From Nanobdellota archaeon (GTDB taxonomy: Archaea > Nanobdellota > Nanobdellia > Pacearchaeales > GW2011-AR1), in NCBI GenBank assembly GCA_018815925.1, contig JAHIWS010000016.1:1-59174 (forward strand): a stretch of 59,174 nucleotides of DNA. Reading direction: 5' to 3'. Below are positions 19,859-27,956 of the stretch, piece by piece. The notes under the pieces are model-generated. The model was not told the DNA's origin and ran no database searches. It worked only from the letters and a program-made list of their open reading frames with translations. The translations under genes and the position numbers were made by a program. Positions within the stretch are counted from its first letter, which is position 1, and the number at the start of each line of letters is the position of its first letter.

Positions 19859-22801
19859 ATGTATGAAATACCTCAACAACTCGAATATCAAGAAAAGATA
19901 GTTTTTGGACTTACTTTCAAGCAGTTAGCTTATGCTTTTGGTTTTTTTCCCATTATTTTCTTTTTTATTTTTAAATTAAATACAAATATCGCATTAAGAG
20001 TGTTTTTAGCAATGTATCCAACAGCTTTGGCTGTAGGGTTTATGTTTTTTGATCTTGAAGGTAAATTAAAGATGTGGATTAAATGGTATAAACTAAGAAA
20101 TCCTATTAAAGAGGATCTTGAGAAATTTTTTGATATCAAGAAAATAGAAGATGACTTAATCATAACTAAGAATAAGGAATTAGCTGTGTTAAAAGTTGAA
20201 CCCATTAATTTTCATATTAAACATGAAAAAGAGCAAGAAACAATTATTTTAGCATTTCAAAAGTTTCTAAATTCTTTAGATTTTCCAATCCAGATCTTAA
20301 TGACAACAGAAGAATTAAAGATTGATAAATACATTAAGCCCATAATAAATAAAGATTATAGTAAAATAATCAAAGAGAATCAAAAACATCTAACTAAGAT
20401 TATTAATGATAAAAAAGCACTTAATAGAAATTTTTATCTTGTAATTCCCAAAACAACAGACATAAGTATTCAACTAGAAATATGTGAAAATAGGTTATAT
20501 TCAATTGGGCTTAAAACTAAAAGATTACGTAATTTTGAATTAATCAAACTTCTTAAAAATTTATTAATCTGCAAAGATCAAGATGGTTTTATTCCAAACC
20601 AAGTTGTTAATAATCCTTCTTCTATTGAAATAAATGAAAAACTCAATAGAACAATCCATGTTCATGGTTATCCAAGAATGGTTGAATCTGGATTTTTAGA
20701 TAGGATTATTAGTTCATTGGGAGAATTTGATTTATCATTACATATTGAGCCTTGTTCTTTAGAGGGTACAATGATTTTATTAAATAAAGAAATTCAAAAA
20801 CAAAGAGCCGATCTTTACGCTGCTAAAATAAAGAATCAATTAAATCCTAGTTTAGAGATTAAATATAAAGATACCTTGAAGATATTAGAAAACTTACAAA
20901 AAGGAAATGAAAAATTATTCAATATAAGCTTATATGTAAATTGTAAAGCCAACACAAAAAAGGAATTAGATTTTATAACAAAAAAAGTACAATCAGAGCT
21001 TAATTCAATATTAATAATTCCAAAGGAATCTACCTTTTCTATGCTACAAGGAGTTAAGTCTTGTTTACCTCTAATTGAAAATACCTTAAAAGTAAAAAGG
21101 AATATTCCAACAAAAGCACTTAGTGCATTCTTTCCTTTTACTTCATCCTTCTTTAAATTTGATAAAACAGGTGTATTTTTTGGATTAAATAAGAATAGTA
21201 TTCCAATCATAAGAGATGTATTTAAGCTGTCAAATGCAAATGGGGTGTGTTTGGCGAGTTCTGGGGCTGGAAAAAGCTATATGGCTAAGTTATTCATTTC
21301 TAGGTATGTTCTTAATGGAACAAAAACAATGATTATCGATCCCCAAGGAGAATATAAGAGTTTAGTTAAGCAATTCAAAGGTCAGATTGTTGATTTAGGA
21401 AGAGACTCAGATACTATGATTAATCCTCTAGATTTAATGGGACATAGTTATCCTGAAAAAAGACTTGCTTTAATGGATATTATGCCAATAATGTTAGGAG
21501 ATTTAACAGAACCTCAAAAGTCTTTTATGGATAAGGCTTTAACAGAAGCTTATGAAAGGAAAAATATTTTTATGGATGATCCTGAAACATGGGGCAATCA
21601 ACCACCAATACTTGAAGATGTATTAATTAATCTGAAAAAGATAGAAAAAGAGGTTTCTAGTATGGAAAAAATGATTTTAAGAAGTATAATTAATAGATTG
21701 GATATGTATGTTTCTGGTGTTTTTTCGTTTCTTAATAAAAGAACAAACATCAACTTCAGTAATAATTTTGTTAGTTTTGATATTGGAAATCTTCCTAAGC
21801 AGGTAAAACCAACTATGATGTTCCTTATTTTAGAGTATGTTTATTCTAAGATGAGAGAAAATTTAGAAAGAAAATTATTAGTCATTGATGAAGCTTGGAG
21901 TTTGCTAGGTAAGACAAATGAAGCCTCATATATTTTTGAAATTGTTAAAACCTGTAGAAAGTATAATCTAGGGTTATTCTTAATTAACCAAGAAGTAGAA
22001 GACATGCTAAATTCTAAAGCTGGAAAATCAGTATTAGCAAATAGCTCCTATACTATCTTATTAAAACAAAAACCCTCGGTGATGGATGCTATTCAAAAAA
22101 CATTTTACCTAAGCAATACTGAAAGAAATACATTACTAACTTCTTTGGTGGGAGAAGGAATTATAATAATGGAAGATGAACATTCAAATCTTAAAGTAAT
22201 TGCTTCAAAACAAGAGCATGAATTAATCACAACAAATGCTGATGAGTTGCTGAAAAACAATAAAGGAAAGAATAAGCCTAAGTCAAAGATTAAGAAGAGA
22301 AAATCAACAATTGATATAAAATTTGATTCAAAACAAAAGCTATACAAATATGATGATTTATCAGAAGAAGAAATAAAATATCTTTCTAAAAAAAGGTTTA
22401 AGGAATATTCTGGATATAGCATTGTTAATAATAAGAAAGAAAAATATTTAATAAAAACAAGAAACAAAGAAAGCCCCCAACATTGTTTTCTTGTATTCGA
22501 TATTCTTAATTTTATTAAGAAGTTTACTAATAAAGTATGGCTCTATGAAACAGTAAAACCAGACATAGTTTTTGAAGTTAATAAAAAGAAGTATGTAATT
22601 GAGGTTGAAACTGGTAAAACATTAAAAAATAACAAGAAGCAATTACTAGAAAAAATTAAGGTTTTAAATGAAGAATATGGTAAGAGATGGTTTTTTGTCG
22701 TGACTGCTAAAAAATTAGCTAGTAAATATAATAATTTAGGAAAGACCCATGATAAAAGAACAGTTAAGAATATTCTTTATAGAATTTTAAGAAATTCCTA
22801 A
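19859..22801 (+). CDS. VirB4-family ATPase with N-terminal PrgI/VirB3-like membrane domain and C-terminal PD-(D/E)xK-like domain
   Basis: N-term MYEIPQQLEYQEKIVFGLTFKQLAY PrgI-like; ASSGAGKSYMAK Walker A; LLVIDEAWSLL Walker B; C-term KPDIVFEVNKKKYVIEVETGK. Confidence 0.85.
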   Translation: MYEIPQQLEYQEKIVFGLTFKQLAYAFGFFPIIFFFIFKLNTNIALRVFLAMYPTALAVGFMFFDLEGKLKMWIKWYKLRNPIKEDLEKFFDIKKIEDDLIITKNKELAVLKVEPINFHIKHEKEQETIILAFQKFLNSLDFPIQILMTTEELKIDKYIKPIINKDYSKIIKENQKHLTKIINDKKALNRNFYLVIPKTTDISIQLEICENRLYSIGLKTKRLRNFELIKLLKNLLICKDQDGFIPNQVVNNPSSIEINEKLNRTIHVHGYPRMVESGFLDRIISSLGEFDLSLHIEPCSLEGTMILLNKEIQKQRADLYAAKIKNQLNPSLEIKYKDTLKILENLQKGNEKLFNISLYVNCKANTKKELDFITKKVQSELNSILIIPKESTFSMLQGVKSCLPLIENTLKVKRNIPTKALSAFFPFTSSFFKFDKTGVFFGLNKNSIPIIRDVFKLSNANGVCLASSGAGKSYMAKLFISRYVLNGTKTMIIDPQGEYKSLVKQFKGQIVDLGRDSDTMINPLDLMGHSYPEKRLALMDIMPIMLGDLTEPQKSFMDKALTEAYERKNIFMDDPETWGNQPPILEDVLINLKKIEKEVSSMEKMILRSIINRLDMYVSGVFSFLNKRTNINFSNNFVSFDIGNLPKQVKPTMMFLILEYVYSKMRENLERKLLVIDEAWSLLGKTNEASYIFEIVKTCRKYNLGLFLINQEVEDMLNSKAGKSVLANSSYTILLKQKPSVMDAIQKTFYLSNTERNTLLTSLVGEGIIIMEDEHSNLKVIASKQEHELITTNADELLKNNKGKNKPKSKIKKRKSTIDIKFDSKQKLYKYDDLSEEEIKYLSKKRFKEYSGYSIVNNKKEKYLIKTRNKESPQHCFLVFDILNFIKKFTNKVWLYETVKPDIVFEVNKKKYVIEVETGKTLKNNKKQLLEKIKVLNEEYGKRWFFVVTAKKLASKYNNLGKTHDKRTVKNILYRILRNS

Positions 22802-22822
22802 GGGGGCAGGTTTTATGCCTCC
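22802..22822 (+). terminator. Hairpin after VirB4 gene
   Basis: GGGGGCA-ggtttta-TGCCTCC followed by tagttttt. Confidence 0.5.
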
Positions 22823-22862
22823 TAGTTTTTCAAGCGTTATTCTTATTTTATATAATATAAAA

Positions 22863-24044
22863 CTAGTATTTTGCTAGCAAATGCCCCCAAATGAAATGTA
22901 TGTATATATAAACGGATTGATTTGGTTTTCTACTATTACAAGTTGTTTTTATTGATACTTGAAAATAAATCGGGGGGGGGGTGAACTCATTTTTGAATAT
23001 CTTTTGAATTTCTCTCTCCAACTTTTGTCTTAATTTATGAGTGTTCCCCCACATTATGTAAGCAAACCATCCTTGAGCACTTTTAAGAATTTTTTCTTTT
23101 GAAACATCTCCTTTTTTATATGCTTTACTTAGTTTTTCTAATCTTTTTCTAAAATGATTAACATTTCTTTTCCTTACTCTTTTATAATAGTAGAATATTT
23201 TGAATCCAAGAAAATCAACTCCCTTATATAAGGGAAATATTTTTGATTTATCTAGATGAAGTTCTATTCTTAGATTTTTTAGATATTTTTCTATTTTGTT
23301 TCTGTACTCTTTAAGGATGTTTTTATCTTGATGCAATACAACAAAGTCATCAACATATCTTAAATAATATTTAGCCTTTAATCTATTTTTTATGAACTGA
23401 TCTAAATCATTAAGATAAACATTAGCAAAAAATTGAGAAGTCATGTTTCCTAAGGGCATACCTTTAACCTTATTATCAAAATTCTTTAAGATTTTTGTTA
23501 TTAACCAAATAACTTTTTCATCTTTTATTTTTCTTCTTAGTATTTCTATTAATTTGTGTTGGTCAACAGAATCAAAGAATTTTTTCATATCTGCTTTGAA
23601 AACATAACCTTTTACCATATTGTTATTTAAACTATTTTTAGTTAATTCTCCATTTTTACTTGCTTTTCTTTTAAAAAGATCAAATCTGTGTATGGCTGCG
23701 ATAGTTCCTTTATTAATTCTGTTGGCAAAATTATCTGAGATAAATCTCGGTTCATAAATTGGATCTAGAATATTTACAATTGCGTGATGTATTATTCTAT
23801 CTTTGAATTTGGATTTCCTTATTAGTCTTGTTTTTGGATCTCTTATTGTAAATTTTGTTAGTGGTGATGGCCTATAGGTTTCCCATTCTAATTCTTTTTT
23901 TAAGTCTAGTATATTTTGTTTGAGATTTTTTCTAAATTCAATTACATAAAACTTGGAATTTTTCCCTTTGCTAGCTTTTCTAAATGCTAATTCTAAGTTT
24001 TTGTATGAACATAATTTTGGGTATATGTTTTTGTAGGTTTTCAT
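22863..24044 (-). CDS. DGR reverse transcriptase (RT2), intact
   Basis: YLRYVDDFVVL catalytic motif; PLGNMTSQFFANVYL matching the DGR-type GxxxSQ; start MKTYKN downstream of TR2. Confidence 0.92.
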   Translation of the reverse strand: MKTYKNIYPKLCSYKNLELAFRKASKGKNSKFYVIEFRKNLKQNILDLKKELEWETYRPSPLTKFTIRDPKTRLIRKSKFKDRIIHHAIVNILDPIYEPRFISDNFANRINKGTIAAIHRFDLFKRKASKNGELTKNSLNNNMVKGYVFKADMKKFFDSVDQHKLIEILRRKIKDEKVIWLITKILKNFDNKVKGMPLGNMTSQFFANVYLNDLDQFIKNRLKAKYYLRYVDDFVVLHQDKNILKEYRNKIEKYLKNLRIELHLDKSKIFPLYKGVDFLGFKIFYYYKRVRKRNVNHFRKRLEKLSKAYKKGDVSKEKILKSAQGWFAYIMWGNTHKLRQKLEREIQKIFKNEFTPPPIYFQVSIKTTCNSRKPNQSVYIYIHFIWGHLLAKY

Positions 24045-24071
24045 AGTATAAAATGTCCTAGCAACTTGAAC

Positions 24072-24149
24072 TATTCGGCCGTTCTCGTTCGAATTAGCAA
24101 GATTCCTGTTCCTGGCGTTCAGATTCAGATTCCTGTTACGGTACAGCAC
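24072..24149 (-). repeat. DGR2 template repeat (TR2)
   Basis: Minus strand gtgctgtaccgtaacaggaatctgaatctgaacgccaggaacaggaatcttgctaattcgaacgagaacggccgaata; matches VR3-VR5. Confidence 0.92.
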
Positions 24150-24156
24150 ACAGCTA

Positions 24157-24280
24157 GCTTATCAATAATTATGGATTCACCATAGCTTTGATGTTCGCAA
24201 AAGGGCTTCCCACACACCTTTTGAGGCTACTAACCATTACTATTGTATTTTATAGCAATCTTGTTGCATTATTGATAAGC
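24157..24280 (-). ncRNA. Candidate structured RNA leader upstream of TR2
   Basis: Perfect 13-bp inverted repeat GCTTATCAATAAT (24157-24169)/ATTATTGATAAGC (24268-24280). Confidence 0.5.
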
Positions 24281-24307
24281 GTGTAGTCTAAGATATTATC
24301 TTTCATT

Positions 24308-24328
24308 AGAATATCTTGGAGATATTCT
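24308..24328. other. Perfect 9-bp hairpin
   Basis: AGAATATCT-TGG-AGATATTCT. Confidence 0.7.
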
Positions 24329-24426
24329 TCCTAATAATATGCTAGGACATTTTTACTCAAAGATCTTACTTTAAATCTATTATTATTCTGCACAATATAG
24401 TAACTACTTTAGAGTTATGACAACAT

Positions 24427-24446
24427 AGAAAGATTTATAAATGCTA
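24427..24446 (+). promoter_or_regulatory. Promoter of RHH-MoxR-DGR2 target operon
   Basis: agaaagatttataaatgcta, identical to 14867-14886. Confidence 0.65.
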
Positions 24447-24470
24447 AAATTTAATAATTATTAATACAAA

Positions 24471-24656
24471 ATGGTATTAAATAATAAATCAAGGTTGAGT
24501 GTAAGTGTCTCAACAGAAACAATAGCACTCATAGAGGAATCTCTGAAGTTAGAGAAATTTAGAAATAAATCTCATATTGTGGAGTTTAGTATAAATAAAG
24601 TTTTAAAGGATCAATTTATAAAATCTAATAAGGGGGCAGAAGAAAATGGTAACTAA
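24471..24656 (+). CDS. Ribbon-helix-helix regulator
   Basis: RLSVSVSTETIALIEESLKLEKFRNKSHIVEFSINKVL; first gene of MoxR operon. Confidence 0.65.
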   Translation: MVLNNKSRLSVSVSTETIALIEESLKLEKFRNKSHIVEFSINKVLKDQFIKSNKGAEENGN

Positions 24657-26223
24657 GAAAATAGAACAAAAAGAAATGAGAAAACATTTTGTTGATACTT
24701 TATATGATGCCCTTGAAGGAGTTGTTTCTCCAACACCTTATTTAGAAATAACTGAAGGGGATACAGTAGATGTAAAATTCTTAAACGGAAGAGGCAGATT
24801 ACCCACACCGAATTCTACAGAAGTAACTGTTTTAGATATTGATACGGCTTCTATGTTTTTTGATGATTTTCATGTTCTTTATGAGGGTGTGACAGGTGTT
24901 GGTAAAACTTATACAAGTGATGCATTATTTAATACTGTTTTTGGACCTGATGGACATTATACTTTAAGGCTTAGTGGAGGAGTTCTTGGGAGTTCTGCTC
25001 TTGAGCCATTTACAACAACTACTTTAGAAAATGGAGTTCCTAAAACAAAAATTGATCAAGAAAAGTGTCAAAAATATGGGGCATTATTTATAGATGAAAT
25101 TAATAGGGGAGATAGTCAAGAAGTTTTTCAGGTAGTTGATGGGAAAATTCACGTTAATGGAGGCACTGGTTATTTGAGAATTCCTATTCCTGGAAAAGAT
25201 AACAAATACAAGGGTCTTGCAATCATTGCTGCAATGAATCCTGCTGATGCGGAGCATAATTCTGCTCTTGAGTTAGATATTGCTGGGGAAAATAGGTTTC
25301 TAAAATTTAGATTTCCTAATGGTGTTGCCGAAGCTGGTTCAAGTCAATTAGAAAAGAAATTAGCTGGAGATTTGCATGAAGGCTTTTGGGATGAATTTTC
25401 TAAAAGATCGGGCATGAAAGGTGGCTGGAAAGAAGTTTATCCAATTGTTACAGATCCTGTACAATTTCCAACAGAACTTGATGGAGAAACTAAAGAATTT
25501 ATTGATACTGCTGTGGGTTATGTTGGTTATGATCCTAAAGAAACATTTGAAAGAAATGTTGAGTTGATGCAACAGGGAGGATTATCTCCCAATTTTTCAA
25601 TAGATATAAACCATAATGATTATAAGAAAATTCGTGATGCACAGGGAACTTTGAAACATAGTTTTGTAAGAAGGGACTTAGGAAAAATTAAAGATTTATC
25701 TAGACTATTGGGTTTTATTAAGGGAGTTAAAAATGGATCATACGATGCGAACGTCAAACTTAACGATGTTGCAGCAGGTATAGGAGTTGTTTTAGAGAGT
25801 AAAGCAATAACTGGAACAGATTATGGAAGTTTGATGGCTCTTGTTAATGATGCAAGAAGTGCATATGCTGATGTGAATAAACAAATGGGTATTCCTGAGG
25901 GTTATGGTTTAAGGCAGGGAGTTTGGCAAGCATCTATCAATGCAGGTCAAGAGAATGGTTTTGATGCTTATATTAATACTCTTAGAGCTGGAATGGAACA
26001 ATTAAATACCCAAGCTGGAAGTGCTTCACAAGCAACAATTAGATCTCGTATATTAGCCGATTTAGCTGTTCTTGAACATTTTAGCAAAACATATGAATCT
26101 GATGTAACTGCTGCCCTTAAAGCAAAAGGAGAAGAAACTTTTAAGGGATTTAGCGAATTATACCAAGCTAAGAAGGCAGAAGCAAGTGTTTACGAGCATA
26201 GGCTTGGCTCAATAGTGAGGTAA
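24646..26223 (+). CDS. MoxR-family AAA+ ATPase
   Basis: YEGVTGVGKTYTSDALF Walker A; GALFIDEINRGDSQEVFQVVDGK Walker B; AAMNPAD sensor. Confidence 0.88.
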   Translation: MVTKKIEQKEMRKHFVDTLYDALEGVVSPTPYLEITEGDTVDVKFLNGRGRLPTPNSTEVTVLDIDTASMFFDDFHVLYEGVTGVGKTYTSDALFNTVFGPDGHYTLRLSGGVLGSSALEPFTTTTLENGVPKTKIDQEKCQKYGALFIDEINRGDSQEVFQVVDGKIHVNGGTGYLRIPIPGKDNKYKGLAIIAAMNPADAEHNSALELDIAGENRFLKFRFPNGVAEAGSSQLEKKLAGDLHEGFWDEFSKRSGMKGGWKEVYPIVTDPVQFPTELDGETKEFIDTAVGYVGYDPKETFERNVELMQQGGLSPNFSIDINHNDYKKIRDAQGTLKHSFVRRDLGKIKDLSRLLGFIKGVKNGSYDANVKLNDVAAGIGVVLESKAITGTDYGSLMALVNDARSAYADVNKQMGIPEGYGLRQGVWQASINAGQENGFDAYINTLRAGMEQLNTQAGSASQATIRSRILADLAVLEHFSKTYESDVTAALKAKGEETFKGFSELYQAKKAEASVYEHRLGSIVR

Positions 26224-26228
26224 GCAAA

Positions 26229-27044
26229 ATGACTAAAATAATTCCACGAGATTTAATTAAACATCTGGAATGGAAACCAGGACAAGCGACAGCTCCGATT
26301 ACTCCTGCTACTAATTTTGTTCCTCAAAATATAGGTAGTTTTAACACGGATAATGTTAATTATAGTTTTTTAGAAGGAGATGTTGGAAGACAAGTTTTAG
26401 AAGAATATAATCAATTAGTTCAAAGGGAATATCAAAATGCTTCTGCATTGCAAAAGCTATCTTTTGCAGGTGATGTTGTTAAGGGAAGTAATCCTTTTGC
26501 TTTTGTTTTATTAAATAAAGTTTTACAGAATCACGGAAAATGGGTTGCAAGACCAGTTGATCTAGAGAAATGTTTAAAAGAAGGATCTTTAAATTTGAGG
26601 GATACTTATGGAGATTCTGGTTTAGTTTTAAGAAGTGAAAATAATCCTAATGGATATTTAGCAGAGAATTTAGCATCTCAAGTAAAGGGAAGAGGCTATA
26701 ATGTTGGAGGAGATGCTGTGATGATTCCCTTAGCTGGGTTTGATTTAGCATATGATTCAAATTCTCCTCAAGATTTAGTTTTTCAGTTAACAGATTCTAG
26801 TGAGATAATTTATGCTCCTCAATTAAATAAAATAAACCCTATCAAGAAGTTTAATGGTGCAGACGAGCAAGGACTCCCTATTTTTGAGGATGCTGGATCA
26901 AGAACATTGTATTCAAGTGAGGATGAAGGACTTTGCAGGCTGTACCGTTACGGGGATCTGTATCTGAACGCCGGGGACAGGGATCTTGCTGATTCGGACG
27001 AGGACGGCCGGGTAATTATTTGTGCCGAAGGCACGTCGTCGTAA
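26229..27044 (+). CDS. DGR2 hypervariable target protein 1
   Basis: Shared N-terminal MTKIIPRDLIKHLEWKPGQATAPI tag; C-terminal VR3 LYRYGDLYLNAGDRDLADSDEDGRV. Confidence 0.88.
   Translation: MTKIIPRDLIKHLEWKPGQATAPITPATNFVPQNIGSFNTDNVNYSFLEGDVGRQVLEEYNQLVQREYQNASALQKLSFAGDVVKGSNPFAFVLLNKVLQNHGKWVARPVDLEKCLKEGSLNLRDTYGDSGLVLRSENNPNGYLAENLASQVKGRGYNVGGDAVMIPLAGFDLAYDSNSPQDLVFQLTDSSEIIYAPQLNKINPIKKFNGADEQGLPIFEDAGSRTLYSSEDEGLCRLYRYGDLYLNAGDRDLADSDEDGRVIICAEGTSS
26939..27014 (+). repeat. DGR2 variable region VR3
   Basis: Aligns to TR2 with A-only substitutions. Confidence 0.92.
27022..27034 (+). promoter_or_regulatory. Post-VR hairpin GTGCC-GAA-GGCAC
   Basis: 5-bp stem, 3-nt loop; stem differs from the VR1/VR2 hairpin by compensatory change. 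Confidence 0.75.
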
Positions 27045-27065
27045 AATTAGGAGGATAAAAATAAA

Positions 27066-27941
27066 ATGACTAAAATAATTCCACGAGATTTAATTAAACA
27101 TCTGGAATGGAAACCAGGACAAGCGACAGCTCCGATAGTTAATCCTGTAAGTCAACCTAGTATTCAACCTCAAAATACGAGCTTTCCTGATCTTCCAACA
27201 GAAAGTTTTCTTTTTAGCTATGATGGTGAACATAAAGATTTTTTTCAGGAATTAATTACAAAAGTAAATGCAGTTTATGCTGGAACAAAAGCAACAATTC
27301 CTGAGGGGACTAGTGGAGAGATACAAGGACATTTGATTAAAAGAATGGGATTGATAAGCACAATAGCAAATGATTCTAGTTTAAGGAGTGCAGGCTTACA
27401 TCCTATTACTGCTATACAATCAGAATATTTATTGAAGAACGGAAAATTAATAAATCCGGAAGATAACTGGGAAGATTTTGGAATGGTTTTATATGATAGA
27501 AGTTCGAGTGGATATAATTCAAAAGAAGCTCAGGTGCTTTATAATTCATTAATGGTGCATAGGACTGATTTAGGTTTAAGTGAAAGTGATTTAGAAAATA
27601 GATTGATTGTAGTAAATCCTGGAGCAGAAATCGATTCAAGTATGCCTAACGGAGTTAAACCAATTATAATTCCAGGAAGAACTCAAGTATATCAACATGA
27701 AGTTTTGGAAAAGGTTGGGGAGAATTTAAGTTTTGATGGTTATGGATTAGAAGGAGGTTTGCCTTTACTTGGCCAGTTAGAGAATGGAAGCAGAACATTA
27801 TACATGCCAAGTGAAACTTCTGATATAGGATTGCGTGTGCTGTACCGTAACAGGGTTCTGATTCTGAGCGCCGGGTACTGGAGTCTTGCTAGTTCGAACG
27901 AGGACGGCCGGGTAAATTTTGCGCGTAGCGCGTCGCCGTAA
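27066..27941 (+). CDS. DGR2 hypervariable target protein 2
   Basis: Same N-terminal tag; VR4 LYRNRVLILSAGYWSLASSNEDGRV. Confidence 0.88.
   Translation: MTKIIPRDLIKHLEWKPGQATAPIVNPVSQPSIQPQNTSFPDLPTESFLFSYDGEHKDFFQELITKVNAVYAGTKATIPEGTSGEIQGHLIKRMGLISTIANDSSLRSAGLHPITAIQSEYLLKNGKLINPEDNWEDFGMVLYDRSSSGYNSKEAQVLYNSLMVHRTDLGLSESDLENRLIVVNPGAEIDSSMPNGVKPIIIPGRTQVYQHEVLEKVGENLSFDGYGLEGGLPLLGQLENGSRTLYMPSETSDIGLRVLYRNRVLILSAGYWSLASSNEDGRVNFARSASP
27837..27914 (+). repeat. DGR2 variable region VR4
   Basis: A-only differences from TR2. Confidence 0.92.
27921..27931 (+). promoter_or_regulatory. Post-VR hairpin GCGC-GTA-GCGC
   Basis: 4-bp stem plus T-G flank. Confidence 0.6.
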
Positions 27942-27956
27942 AATTGGAGAAAAACA

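Noticed and set aside
22863-24149. Full GTG-start 428-aa RT2 ORF including TR2
   Set aside because: The first 35 residues are the translated template repeat; MKTYKN at 24044 matches the RT1 start, so the CDS was trimmed
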